Shown: piece after piece, positions 46,396-56,258 of the stretch
How the letters are laid out: each line of letters opens with the position of its first letter
How positions within the stretch are numbered: the stretch's first letter is position 1
From: Gammaproteobacteria bacterium
GTDB lineage: Bacteria; Pseudomonadota; Gammaproteobacteria; SZUA-152
Length of the DNA: 64,000 nt
Direction: 5' to 3'
NCBI GenBank assembly: GCA_029882975.1
Contig: JAOUJW010000016.1
Coordinates: 1 to 64,000, forward strand
Notes under the pieces: model-generated
Told to the model about the DNA's origin: nothing
Database searches by the model: none
The model's input: only the letters and a program-made list of their open reading frames with translations
Translations under genes and position numbers: made by a program

Positions 46396-46479
46396 GAGGA
46401 CGGAGTGATTATCAACGGTTATCGGGCCGGGGGAGTTGCTGCTTATTGACATGGGCCGCGAATCAGTGGTGTCTGCCGG

Positions 46480-47622
46480 CTATTTCAGTTTATGTTTAAT
46501 TTGTTCCATTTCGGCATCAAGCTGCCAACCCAGTTCCCGGTTACACAGTTCAACTAAGGGGACAATACGGTTGGCAATGGCCGGTAGATGATTGGCTAAG
46601 GCTTTTGTATTACCTTCTGCCAGGAGTTTCAGTGCTGAGTCGATACTCACACGAATGGTTTGTACTGATGCGGTTGCAGGTCCTGCGTCATCACCACTAC
46701 CGATAATACGATTCCCACCCGCGCTTTGTGCGGTTTTTAATCTTTGCCGCGCAGTACTTAAGAAGGCTTCTGCATTTTGAGGGTGCTGTTCCTCCATTCC
46801 GGCAGCGCCAACCGAAACAGTGATGCTAATATGGTTATTACTGTTGAGGAAGTTTTGCGATTGCAACATATGCTGTATGCGCCCCGCCAGTTTTCCAACG
46901 GCATTAACTCCCAAAGAGGGGGTAAGAATTGCAAAGGTACCTGTTTCAATACGAGCGATGGCGTCTTCCTGGCGTAACATAGGTTTGATAGCTTCAGCAA
47001 CAGCGATTTGAATCTTGTCTACTTTGGTTTCACCGTGCTCTGATAACAGTTGTTCCCACTTATCGATACCTATCACCAACAACGACAAGGGTTGGGCATG
47101 GCGCGTAGCGAAAGCCATACCGCGAGATACTTGTTCCAGTAAATACTTGGTGTTACCGGTTTTTGTCAGCGGATCCAGAGTGGTGTGGGCTTCCAGATCC
47201 CTGCTGCTTCGGGTATGAGTTTCCAGTTTGATGTAAGAACGGGTTCGTGCCACTAATTGGACATTATCAAACGGCTTGGTGATAAAATCAGAGGCGCCCA
47301 GGGACAGGGCTTTTTCCCGTACTCCGGTTTCTGCTTTTTCGGCACCGGTAATCATTAAAACGGGGATATCTCGAATTCGGTCCTGTTCTTGAGATCGAAT
47401 CCTCTGAATCAGTTCATAGCCATCCAAACGTGGCATGCCTGCATCGGTAATTACCACTTGAATGGAGTCATTGGCATTAAGAAGTTCCCAACCCTCTTCG
47501 CCATCTACCGCTTCGATAATTTCAAACTCATTGCGCAATGCTCGATTGAGGCTGACCCGTACCAGCTTGGAATCGTCAATGATCAGTACTGTAGGTTTTG
47601 TATTTTCATGGGCTTGGGTCAT
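46480..47622 (-). CDS. Response regulator with degenerate GGDEF domain
   Basis: 380 residues. Receiver domain 8-130 with acidic pair IIDDSK, phospho-acceptor Asp60 (VVITDAGMP) and Lys in ITKPFD. A GGDEF-fold domain (about 145-300) follows with DPLTKTGNTKYLLEQVS, but the signature reads ETGTF where GG(D/E)EF is expected, so cyclic-di-GMP synthesis is unlikely. The C-terminal ~70 residues are helical. ATG at 47622. It lies 135 bases after the hybrid kinase gene on the same strand and is a good candidate partner. Confidence 0.92.
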   Translation of the reverse strand: MTQAHENTKPTVLIIDDSKLVRVSLNRALRNEFEIIEAVDGEEGWELLNANDSIQVVITDAGMPRLDGYELIQRIRSQEQDRIRDIPVLMITGAEKAETGVREKALSLGASDFITKPFDNVQLVARTRSYIKLETHTRSSRDLEAHTTLDPLTKTGNTKYLLEQVSRGMAFATRHAQPLSLLVIGIDKWEQLLSEHGETKVDKIQIAVAEAIKPMLRQEDAIARIETGTFAILTPSLGVNAVGKLAGRIQHMLQSQNFLNSNNHISITVSVGAAGMEEQHPQNAEAFLSTARQRLKTAQSAGGNRIIGSGDDAGPATASVQTIRVSIDSALKLLAEGNTKALANHLPAIANRIVPLVELCNRELGWQLDAEMEQIKHKLK

Positions 47623-47757
47623 ATCACCGGATCCGTTTGAATTTTCGGTATTGTTTACCTATCGGTCAATGTTAAAAAAAGTTGAACGAATACCCGGATG
47701 GAAGGGGTAATCTTATATAAAACAATAGGATAGGATGGATTTAGTGTTAAATTGGGT

Positions 47758-50700
47758 TCAGCCGGTGTTGCTTTGGATTTGGGGTTTGACGGCGGATTCA
47801 ATCTGATGCCAAAACTCTTTTATCCTGAAAGGTTTGGTCAGATAGGCAGCGGCACCGGTGGCCAACATGGAGTCAATTTGAGTCTGAGTGGCGTCGGCGC
47901 TGACGACAATGACCGGAATATGCTTGGAACGAGGGTCGGATTTCAACCGGCTCAACACCTGGTTTCCGGAAATGTCCGGTAAATGGGCGTCCAGTAGGAT
48001 TAGGTCCGGAGTTTGTGTTACGGCCAATTCCACCCCTTGCTCACCTTTCATGGCGGAGATGAGTTGAATGCTTTTTTCATAGTTCAAGGCGGCTTTTATC
48101 AATTTTAGATTGACTACATTGTCTTCGATGCAAAGTATTGTTTTCCCTTTAATGTGCTCCAAATGGATGTCATTTTCAGTTTCGGGATGTGCAAGGTTCG
48201 CCGGTTTCTTAATTGCCGGAAATTCCAACCAAAAAGTGCTGCCCACACCCACTTCACTGTCCAGACCCAATCGACCCCCCATGGCCATAACTAACACCCT
48301 GCTTAAGGCCAGGCCAATCCCTGTTCCTTCCACATCGGTTCTGTCGGCGTTAAGGCGTTCAAAGGGTTCGAATACGCGCTGTAGATCTTCCTGATCAATT
48401 CCTGGGCCGCTATCCTCAATGGAAATCCTTACAATATTTTCCTTTTGAGTTGTGCATGTTATTCGGATATGTCCACCCGGATAGTTGTATTTTACCGAGT
48501 TGGACAGCAGGTTTAGAAGAACTTGTTTTATACGTTTTTCATCAGCGTATACGTGAGCATCACATGTCTCAGCCGGCCTTATCAAACGAATTCGCTTTTC
48601 CTCAGAAAGAGGCTGTATCAAACTTAGCAGTTCCTCCAATACATCGCGAATCGGTAAGGCTTGCAGGGAAAACTGCTGTTTACCGGACTCTATGCGAGCA
48701 ATGTCCAGGATTTCGTTGATCATTTGGGTTAAATGATGGCCCGCTTTTACGATTTGTGCAGCGCAATCCCGGTTTTCTTCATCCAGGTTGCTTTCCTGAA
48801 TCAACTGTCCAAATCCCACAATGGCGTTCAACGGTGTGCGCAATTCATGACTCATGGAGGTTAAAAAGACCGATTTGGCGTGATTGGCTTTTTCAGCTTC
48901 CTTCTTGGCCTGTAGCAGTGCTTGTTCGTGCTGCTTGTATTCGGTGGTGTCTCGTAAGGTACCCACGAAACCTTTCTCATTAGCGAAATTCATAGGGGCG
49001 ACTTTTAGCTCTAAGGGAAACAGTGATCCGTCCTTGCGGCAACCTTGCAGATCGCGGGCCTGATTGATAATTCGAGGTGCGTGTAACTGAGATTTTAGAG
49101 TATAACGTTCGTGGGTATCGCGTTCGTGTTCCGGCAGCAGGATCGAGATATTTTTTCCAATTATTTCGTTGGCTTGATACCCAAAGATTCGTTCAGCGGC
49201 CGGATTAAACGTTCTAATCATACCTTTGGTATCAATGGTGATTATGGCGTCAGCTGCAGTTTGAAGTATAGCCCGTTGCAGGGATTCGCTTTCCTTCAAG
49301 GCATCGTCTGCGTGTTTATCTTCCGATATATCCCGGTGGGTGCCGATGACACGTATTGGATTGTTGTTAGTATCCCGCTCTACCACTTGGCCGCGAGCCA
49401 GTATCCATTTGTAACTCCCGTCTTTGCAAAGCATACGGTGTTCATTGCTGAAAAATGGAGTTTTGCCATAGAGGGTTTGGTATAAATCGGCTTGACACCG
49501 TTCACGGTCCTCCGGGTGTATGCGCTGATCCCATTCGTCAAACGAGCCGGTGATTTCGGTCTCATTGTATCCCAAATTGGCTTTCCATTGGGTAGAGTAA
49601 AACATCTCTTTGGTGCTGATGTTCCAGTCCCATACCCCTTCACGCGAACCTTCCAAGGCATATAGCCAGCGTTTTTCACTTATGTCCAATTCTTCACTGC
49701 GTTTTTCTACGGTAAGTTCCAATTGTTCCTTAATTTGTGTTAAGTCATGAAAACTATGGGCCAGACTGTTTGCGGATTGGGTCAATATATTGCCAAGACT
49801 ACGGTACTCATGAATCAGACTTTTGGGAAACTCGGGCCGTTTCCCCTGTGCAATTTTATTGGGTAAGTCTTTACTGGCGGATTCAAGAATACTTAAATTA
49901 AGGGTCAACCAATGGCTCAATAGGCGGGATACTACAATTCCACCGGATAGCAGTAGTAACAGAAAGATAAATGCCTGAGCCTGATTCTGCTCCATTTTAT
50001 GGACCAAAGATTCGGTCGCACTTTCCATCAGAAGGTGGGAGACGCCAGGTACTCCACTAATAGAGTCTTGAACGACATAACGGCCTTTTCTCCAGCGCTT
50101 CATGGTGGGCATATCTTCGCTTGGTAACCATATAGACAAACTGGTTTTAATGGTTTGTATCTGGCCTTTGTCAGATAAGCTCGTTATTTTACCGCGGGAA
50201 TATAAAATTTGTCCATCCGTTCCGATCAAGGCTATGCCGGAGTTTGGAGTCACCGGGTCTTTGGACAGTTTTTCCTGTATTTGCTCGCTACTAATATTTT
50301 CCCATTGACTGTGTTTACGACGAGTAAGTTGCACGGAGTCCAGCAAACGTTCATGTAAATAGGATTCCTCGGCAAGACGCTGACGATAGTTTTCGTTCAC
50401 AATGGGAACACCTCCGGAAACAAGGATTGCGGTCAACAAAACGTGAAACAGCAATTTTTCCAGATGTGGTGCCGGTAATTGGATGCGGTCGGAACTTTGT
50501 GCAAACAATTGTAGAAACAGAAGCAGTAAGCCTGCCAGCAGGGCATTGAAAGTGCCGTTTAAGGGTTGCTTCAATGCAATGAGCACAACCGATTTCCATT
50601 CCAAGCCAATGATGCTGGAATAAAATATTATGACCAGCGGAACTCCCAACAGCAACCAAAAACTTAGGTCGAGTAATACCAGGTTTTGACTTTTGCTGTG

Positions 50701-50997
50701 TTTATACAGAGTACCGACGACTAAGGCTTCCAGCGAAAATATGATCAAAGCATAGGGGTGGCCCCATAAAACCAAGGTATATAGTCCGCCCACAACGGCG
50801 ACAAATAATGCGGGTATCGTACCTAACAGTGTTATCGCCAACATTACGGCCACGGAGCCAAATATTAAATCTACGCCAAAAAACAGCGGTAAACTTAACA
50901 CGTTCCCCGTGAGAGCCAAAATGGCTAAAAAGAAACCGGTGATCAGCTTTTGCTGGAGTGAATGATCATCCGGTGCTATGGATATTTCCTTACTCAA
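47758..50997 (-). CDS. Hybrid sensor histidine kinase with two PAS domains
   Basis: 1079 residues. The N-terminus has about six membrane helices (residues 15-165), then a periplasmic segment and another helix (about 340-362). Two PAS/PAC units follow (about 447-565 with GVWDWNISTKEMFYS; 570-690 with ADAIITIDTKGMIRTFNPA). Next come HisKA (SMSHELRTPLNAIVGFGQ, His near 713), HATPase (LLSNSVKYNYPGG and GTGIGLALSRVL) and a C-terminal receiver (about 950-1068, Asp in LILLDAHLPD). All key residues are present. It probably phosphorylates itself and signals to the neighbouring response regulator. Confidence 0.93.
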   Translation of the reverse strand: MSKEISIAPDDHSLQQKLITGFFLAILALTGNVLSLPLFFGVDLIFGSVAVMLAITLLGTIPALFVAVVGGLYTLVLWGHPYALIIFSLEALVVGTLYKHSKSQNLVLLDLSFWLLLGVPLVIIFYSSIIGLEWKSVVLIALKQPLNGTFNALLAGLLLLFLQLFAQSSDRIQLPAPHLEKLLFHVLLTAILVSGGVPIVNENYRQRLAEESYLHERLLDSVQLTRRKHSQWENISSEQIQEKLSKDPVTPNSGIALIGTDGQILYSRGKITSLSDKGQIQTIKTSLSIWLPSEDMPTMKRWRKGRYVVQDSISGVPGVSHLLMESATESLVHKMEQNQAQAFIFLLLLLSGGIVVSRLLSHWLTLNLSILESASKDLPNKIAQGKRPEFPKSLIHEYRSLGNILTQSANSLAHSFHDLTQIKEQLELTVEKRSEELDISEKRWLYALEGSREGVWDWNISTKEMFYSTQWKANLGYNETEITGSFDEWDQRIHPEDRERCQADLYQTLYGKTPFFSNEHRMLCKDGSYKWILARGQVVERDTNNNPIRVIGTHRDISEDKHADDALKESESLQRAILQTAADAIITIDTKGMIRTFNPAAERIFGYQANEIIGKNISILLPEHERDTHERYTLKSQLHAPRIINQARDLQGCRKDGSLFPLELKVAPMNFANEKGFVGTLRDTTEYKQHEQALLQAKKEAEKANHAKSVFLTSMSHELRTPLNAIVGFGQLIQESNLDEENRDCAAQIVKAGHHLTQMINEILDIARIESGKQQFSLQALPIRDVLEELLSLIQPLSEEKRIRLIRPAETCDAHVYADEKRIKQVLLNLLSNSVKYNYPGGHIRITCTTQKENIVRISIEDSGPGIDQEDLQRVFEPFERLNADRTDVEGTGIGLALSRVLVMAMGGRLGLDSEVGVGSTFWLEFPAIKKPANLAHPETENDIHLEHIKGKTILCIEDNVVNLKLIKAALNYEKSIQLISAMKGEQGVELAVTQTPDLILLDAHLPDISGNQVLSRLKSDPRSKHIPVIVVSADATQTQIDSMLATGAAAYLTKPFRIKEFWHQIESAVKPQIQSNTG

Positions 50998-51290
50998 TTC
51001 CGTGATTCCAACGTGATACCAATGAGTTTTACAATTTTCTCACAATCAATTACGTACATTTAACATTCCGTGCAAAAAGCAGGGAAAGCTTTTTTCGGCA
51101 TATGCAGGACTCTGAGCCTATGAAAAAAGTTAATGAACCCCACTGTGGTATCGGTAGGTAGGAGTGAAATCTTGAACTAACAATGAACGAAACTGCATGA
51201 TGGACCGATGGCAGAAACTGCCGTTCACGGAGAGGAATATCTGAAAAATTCCGGCTGCGTTTTATCTCTCAAGGAGTCATCAGAGTGTCC

Positions 51291-51668
51291 TTAAGTAGTG
51301 GTCCCCGTGAGAAACGATAAAATATTTTTTTGCCGGATAATCCATACTGGGTGATCCTTTTTTTCGCATGTGGCTTTGATCATGCGTGAAACGCCAAAGG
51401 TGAGTTCGTTGGGGGCGTAGGAGATTGCGCCAATACATCCGGCACGTTGTAGTTTCATCCATTGTGTTGAAAGTAATACACAGTCGCTATAGGATAAGTC
51501 CAATGCGTCAATTTGGGACATGTCCAGTATCTCGATCCATCCGCGTTTTAAAGTATTTAAAGCGCTGACGGCGTTGATGTGCTCTCCCAGATTTCGTTCA
51601 TTAATGCGGCCTTTAAGTCTGGAATAAACGCAATTTATATCTTTGTTGTATTGATAATGAATAGTCAT
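51291..51668 (-). CDS. Small unknown protein, STAS/SpoIIAA-like in composition
   Basis: 125 residues, soluble. The pattern MTIHYQYNKDINCVYSRLKG, then GWIEILDMSQIDALDLSYSD, resembles the alternating strand/helix order of SpoIIAA/STAS-like proteins that read out kinase signalling, but I cannot assign it with certainty. ATG at 51668 after CAGGTG. It sits upstream of the hybrid histidine kinase on the same strand, 293 bases away. Confidence 0.7.
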   Translation of the reverse strand: MTIHYQYNKDINCVYSRLKGRINERNLGEHINAVSALNTLKRGWIEILDMSQIDALDLSYSDCVLLSTQWMKLQRAGCIGAISYAPNELTFGVSRMIKATCEKKDHPVWIIRQKNILSFLTGTTT

Positions 51669-51815
51669 AGTTGCACCTGCGGGTATGTGTTTGGGGCACG
51701 GACAACTGCTAACTTCAAAGACACTTATACGCCGGTTTCGTGTTTCTGTACAGGTATTGTCAGCCGGCTAAAAGTGATTTCCTTCCCAGTGTACGATCAG
51801 GCATGGAGGGAAAGG

Positions 51816-52970
51816 TTAAACAATAATAACAAACCACTGAATGGAAAAAGACTCTGTGCGACGATTTTCCCATTCCATGGATTCCAGTTCCAATCGCAAT
51901 GTATAACTGGAACCCAAATCCATATTCAATCCTACAATACCTCGGGTTACAGCTTCCATACCCAACACGTCAAAGTAGGTGCTGCCGGCTGGAAAATCCA
52001 GGGATTCATAGCGAAGAATGCCGGAGAGTGTGTCGGATATGTAAAATCCGGCTTGGGCGAAGTAAGCTTTCGCTTTGTAAGGTTGTGGGTTAGGGGGGAA
52101 GATGGAACTGATATTGGGATTATCTTCGATAGTGAGCTGGTAATATTCGGTCAGAAAATTAAAATATTTGGAATTGAAGCCCAGATCCACACATAAGATT
52201 TCCTGTTCAAACAGCGTTTCACCGTGTGGCAGCATGGTGGTAGCGGAGTCTTTTCCCAATTCAATTACAGCGTTTTTCATTGCACTCAGACCAAATTGAA
52301 ACGCACTCACCGTGGGGTTTAAACGCAGTTGCAACAAACCGGTTTGAGCACTATTTAATTCGGAACTGTTGATCACCTCAAGGCTGCCGAATTGTGTCGG
52401 TGACACGTCATTGGTATTGATACCGTTACTATTGGCTACGACAAGCTTGCTTTGAAGATAAGATCCCGAGTGGTCAAATTGTGCACCCACCATATGTAAG
52501 GGTAGTATGCCTTGGTTGTTTTCGAATTTTAAAAATATCGGGCGGGTGATGCTGTTTTGTAACAATGAACCGTGATGATAGTTATTGTTCCAGCTTCCTA
52601 AAGGGGTGTGGGAACGACCGCCGCTGAGGGTCAAGGTTTTTGAAAACGTTTTGTTAATAGTCAGCCGTTCTATTTCAACGCTAAACCCCTGATGATAGTC
52701 TTTTGCTTCAAATACCAGTTCTGTAACGGCGGCACTGCTGTCACTGATTTCATGGTTGCTAAGCAGATCCAACTGCCCGAGATTGAACGATTGACTTTTT
52801 TCGTCCTGATGTTGTTGGTATTGAAAAGTCGTTTCCGCAAATAAACTGAAGTCGACTGCGTTGACACATAGAGGGAACATGCTCAGTGTTGCGGTGAGCC
52901 AACTCGCACAGCGTGTCTGCGATATACCCGTTAGACGCGATGTCCCCCGGCCCCCAAACCTGCAATCCAT
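51816..52970 (-). CDS. Putative outer-membrane beta-barrel / porin-like protein
   Basis: 384 residues. A hydrophobic N-terminal stretch ends near PLCVNA (about residue 38) and looks like a signal peptide, though the first 20 residues are unusually long and basic. The mature part is made of alternating strands rich in aromatic residues (FETTFQYQ, LQLRLNP, LRLELESMEWENR). It ends SIQWFVIIV, without the usual terminal Phe. Barrel assignment is by composition only. Function unknown. Confidence 0.72.
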   Translation of the reverse strand: MDCRFGGRGTSRLTGISQTRCASWLTATLSMFPLCVNAVDFSLFAETTFQYQQHQDEKSQSFNLGQLDLLSNHEISDSSAAVTELVFEAKDYHQGFSVEIERLTINKTFSKTLTLSGGRSHTPLGSWNNNYHHGSLLQNSITRPIFLKFENNQGILPLHMVGAQFDHSGSYLQSKLVVANSNGINTNDVSPTQFGSLEVINSSELNSAQTGLLQLRLNPTVSAFQFGLSAMKNAVIELGKDSATTMLPHGETLFEQEILCVDLGFNSKYFNFLTEYYQLTIEDNPNISSIFPPNPQPYKAKAYFAQAGFYISDTLSGILRYESLDFPAGSTYFDVLGMEAVTRGIVGLNMDLGSSYTLRLELESMEWENRRTESFSIQWFVIIV

Positions 52971-53154
52971 TAAATCATGCCCTTTGTTGTTGTAGCGTTA
53001 TTGTCTTTGTGGCGATCATCACAAGGCCTTGAGCCTTGAATAACGCTCCATAATTAACGGCTTTTGTGTGTTGATGCAACGATCCGGTTTTGAAATGTTT
53101 TTTCTACAAGGTCATTTCCGTTTATTGCGCTATATTATTTTCTATTGCGCCGAT

Positions 53155-55056
53155 TTAGCAAATACGACAACCTCCCAGGCGGTTTTTCGCCTTACTGTGG
53201 CCTTGCCTGGCAGCCATTCGATACCACTTGACCGCTTTGGTATTGCTCATGGATACACCTTCTCCCCTGCGGTACAAGTTGCCGAGGTTGTATTGTGCTT
53301 CGGAATTACCCTGCTCTGCGGCTTTTTTATACCATTTGGCGGCCATAGGCAAATTTTTCTCCACCTCCAGGCCATTTAGAAAAATTTCCCCCAATGACAG
53401 CTGGGCCATCATATGTTCATCTTCGGCTGCCAGTTGTAACCAGTGTAAGGCTTTTTCAATACTTTTTTCAGTACCGTCACCTTTGGAGTATTTTATACCA
53501 AGCACATATTGAGATTCCGTATCGCCTTCACTGGCGTTTTGAATCAGGGTATAGACAGGCGATTTTTTTAAAGTATTGACATCCCGCTTAATCAGACGCT
53601 TTTCTTCCTTTTTCAGCATGGTCTGTAACGCATTATCCGCTTTGGTCAAACCGGCATCTGCGGCTTTTGCCAACCACATTTTCGCAGCTTGTTTATCTGC
53701 CTCTACACCACTACCACTATTATACAGTTGGCCTAATTGAAATTGTGCTTCGGTATGGTCTTGTTCTGCTGCTTTGTGTAGCCATTGTGCGGCCGCCGAC
53801 GGGTCTTTGGCGACACCATCGCCGTTAACATACATCATGCCCAGAGTGAATTGGGCTTCGGGTTTGGCCAGCGGCCCCCCGGCAAAAGTGTTGGCGTCAG
53901 CGATCAGTTGTTTTCGCAATAAGGTTTCCAGATCTTTACGTGCTTGTGCTACGCCCCAACTGGAAGCCAGACGCAGCCACTTAATGGCCTCGCTGTCACT
54001 TTGGGCGACACCGGTGCCGTCTCTGTAGAGTAGGCCCAGCTTATATTGTGCGCCGGCGTGGTTTTGTTCCGCTGCTTTGCGAAACCATTGTACCGAGTTA
54101 AGCGGGTTTTTGCTGCCATGCTCACCACTGAGATAACTCATACCGCTGGCGTATTGGGCATCTACATCACCGGATTTGGCTTTTTCCAGTAGGGTGGCGA
54201 GTAGGGCATTTGTTGGAGCACTGTCCGTTTTAACATCTTGTTTACCATTTGGGTTCTTTGGGTTTGTTTGGGTTTTCGTCGGTTCAGCCTTAGCCTGGGT
54301 TTTTTGACTGGCAGCTTGTGTCACCGGTTGTTGTTTCGTGGCTTGTTGCTTTGCGTTTTCGCGTTTGTCGTTATGTGCGGGTGTGCTGTTTTGCGCAACC
54401 AGCTTACGTTGCTTGGCTGCTGTTTTTTTTAAGTATTTTTGTGCCGGAGAATCACCGGATTCTGCGGCGGCGAGTAGCCACTTTTTTCCCATGTCCGGGT
54501 TGGCTGGAACATGGCTTCCTTCATAGTATATGACTCCCAGCTTGTAGGCTGCTTGCGCGAAACGTTCTTTTGCTGCTTGTTTGTACAGTTCGAGAGCTCT
54601 TTCTATATTCTGGCGACCGAATTTTTTCTCAAACAACATGTTCGCCAATTCATACTTGGCCGCGATGTGGCGCCGATCAACGGCTTTGCTCAGGAAGTCA
54701 AATGCGGCAGGGTAATTGTGGGGTATTCCTTCGCCATGGAGATTCATTTTCCCCAGATAATATATGGCGTCAACATTGTTTTGTGCGGCAGCTTTTTCAA
54801 ACCACTTGATGGCCTCATCGTAGTTTTGTTCTACTTTGGTTCCCAGATAATATTTTTTTCCCAGCAAGTACTGTGCTTTTGCATCGTTGAATTCGGTTGC
54901 CAGACGCAGCATCATGTAGTCCATCGATACCTGAGCCTGAATCGTCGGCTGATATCCCAAGCCGGATAAAAACAATACACATCCTGACAATAACTTCGCA
55001 GCGTTGGTTAACTTCGTGACTTTGGTTACGACATAAGATGAGTGGTTTGTCAGCAT
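53155..55056 (-). CDS. Periplasmic Sel1-repeat protein
   Basis: 633 residues from the ATG at 55056, which has AGGAG seven bases upstream; the ATG at 55062 is too close to it. After a signal-like N-terminus (LLSGCVLFLSGLG, about 22-42) there are about eleven Sel1-type repeats such as AQYKLGLLYRDGTGV and EAQYNLGNLYRRGEGV. They fall in two blocks split by a Lys/Gln/Thr-rich linker (about 210-290). Sel1 proteins act as binding scaffolds in signalling or envelope assembly. LSGCVLF could be a lipobox, but Val follows the Cys, which is unusual. Confidence 0.9.
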   Translation of the reverse strand: MLTNHSSYVVTKVTKLTNAAKLLSGCVLFLSGLGYQPTIQAQVSMDYMMLRLATEFNDAKAQYLLGKKYYLGTKVEQNYDEAIKWFEKAAAQNNVDAIYYLGKMNLHGEGIPHNYPAAFDFLSKAVDRRHIAAKYELANMLFEKKFGRQNIERALELYKQAAKERFAQAAYKLGVIYYEGSHVPANPDMGKKWLLAAAESGDSPAQKYLKKTAAKQRKLVAQNSTPAHNDKRENAKQQATKQQPVTQAASQKTQAKAEPTKTQTNPKNPNGKQDVKTDSAPTNALLATLLEKAKSGDVDAQYASGMSYLSGEHGSKNPLNSVQWFRKAAEQNHAGAQYKLGLLYRDGTGVAQSDSEAIKWLRLASSWGVAQARKDLETLLRKQLIADANTFAGGPLAKPEAQFTLGMMYVNGDGVAKDPSAAAQWLHKAAEQDHTEAQFQLGQLYNSGSGVEADKQAAKMWLAKAADAGLTKADNALQTMLKKEEKRLIKRDVNTLKKSPVYTLIQNASEGDTESQYVLGIKYSKGDGTEKSIEKALHWLQLAAEDEHMMAQLSLGEIFLNGLEVEKNLPMAAKWYKKAAEQGNSEAQYNLGNLYRRGEGVSMSNTKAVKWYRMAARQGHSKAKNRLGGCRIC

Positions 55057-55062
55057 TTCCAT

Positions 55063-55503
55063 GCTCCTGTATTTGTAGACAAGAACCCGATTCAGTACTA
55101 CACAGGATACGGGATTCCCTGGCGTTGCTGCCGTGGGGAAGGTGCGCTGGTTTTGCTATAGCGTGGAAAAAACATTTATATTATCCAATGCTGTTCCGCT
55201 CGATTGCCGGTACCTCAACGGTACACTTTTTATCCGCTGACGAGGATTTGCCAAGGTTTAGACTTTTCAAGTCCAGTGGCTGCGGTCAGTAGACTACTTA
55301 AGTGTGCCGATTGGAACGAGTGGATCGCTCCAGCATTGCGGAAAACCGCTAATATTTCTGAAAACTATCGATATGCGCCCTTCCATACCGGTTTTGTCTA
55401 ATAGTTACATAATTCGCTGTTGCTGTATCTAAGTATACGCCGAGTTATAGTGTAGGAAATACCCTACATTGAGCCGAGTGAAACGGAGGGCGAGCGCGGA
55501 TTG
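55063..55503. other. Intergenic stretch upstream of the Sel1-repeat gene
   Basis: 441 bases with no gene seen. A short inverted repeat TGTAGG/CCTACA is at 55451-55468. GGTACCTCAACGGTAC near 55210 is a partial palindrome. The promoter of the Sel1 gene should lie in the left part. Confidence 0.45.
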
Positions 55504-55773
55504 CTAAAGAATGGAATCTTCATCTTCTCCACTGCTGCGATGTTCCAATGAATGGTATTTCGCGATGGATCGTACCAAGTGGGTATGTTCTGTGGCAGAT
55601 TGGCCGGAGTGTAAATACAGTTCCGCATTGTGCAGAACCTGTTCCAGGTGTTTTAAACGATAATTTAGATTTAAAAGGGATTTTGCCATAAAGTGGGGAT
55701 CCTCTCCATGTTCGCGCATTTTCGCGGCTTGCGTCAGTGCTGTTTCTAACTCTTTTTTAGTCGGTGTCCCCAT
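55504..55773 (-). CDS. Small hypothetical protein
   Basis: 89 residues, helical and charged. MGTPTKKELETALTQAAKMR and LLNLNYRLKHLEQVLHNAEL suggest a helical bundle. ATG follows CAGGAGGATTAC, a strong ribosome site. It lies 19 bases downstream of the host-attachment gene on the same strand and is probably its operon partner. Family not recognised. Confidence 0.75.
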   Translation of the reverse strand: MGTPTKKELETALTQAAKMREHGEDPHFMAKSLLNLNYRLKHLEQVLHNAELYLHSGQSATEHTHLVRSIAKYHSLEHRSSGEDEDSIL

Positions 55774-55792
55774 GTAATCCTCCTGAAATTGT

Positions 55793-56242
55793 CTAAGCGA
55801 TTATTCTTGGTATGGGTTTGGGAATATGGTCGCGGATTTTGTCGGCGTTAAACTGCACCAGATTTTTATTACTGTCATGCACTATTAATCGATTGGTGGA
55901 TTCAGTCAGGTGCTCGCGTAGCAGCCCGAGAAAAGTGGGGGCGGCGAACAATATCAGTTGTTCGTAATCGCCGGTGAGTCGGTGCGAATCCAACAATTCC
56001 GCCAGTTGGCGTGCAAATCGCTCTGCTTCTTGTTTGCCGGCGTAATGCTCTGAGATATCGTTTCTGCCGTGACCGTGGCTATCATAACTTCGCCCGGTGC
56101 GGTCAGCCAGGATTTCGGCATCGTGCTTGCGTGCTTCCGGGTTGTCAAATGTGAGAATTTCCACTAATGGTCCATTGATCTTTTCCATGTTAAAGATTCG
56201 AGACCGACTGCTTTCAGCAACAACGACCCATGTTTTATTCAT
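55793..56242 (-). CDS. Host-attachment-type protein (PF10116)
   Basis: 149 residues. The start TWVVVAESSRSRIFNME, the middle DRTGRSYDSHGHGRND and ILFAAPTFLGLLREHL match the family named for a Rhizobium protein needed for attachment to host cells. The fold resembles the eRF1 domain 2/ribosome-associated group, and most members, in free-living bacteria too, have no known role. ATG at 56242. Same strand as and 16 bases after the CBS gene. Confidence 0.88.
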   Translation of the reverse strand: MNKTWVVVAESSRSRIFNMEKINGPLVEILTFDNPEARKHDAEILADRTGRSYDSHGHGRNDISEHYAGKQEAERFARQLAELLDSHRLTGDYEQLILFAAPTFLGLLREHLTESTNRLIVHDSNKNLVQFNADKIRDHIPKPIPRIIA

Positions 56243-56258
56243 GAATTGACTCCGTCGA

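Noticed and set aside
55793-56242. Evidence that the organism is a symbiont or pathogen
   Set aside because: The host-attachment family name comes from one plant-associated case; free-living bacteria carry it widely.
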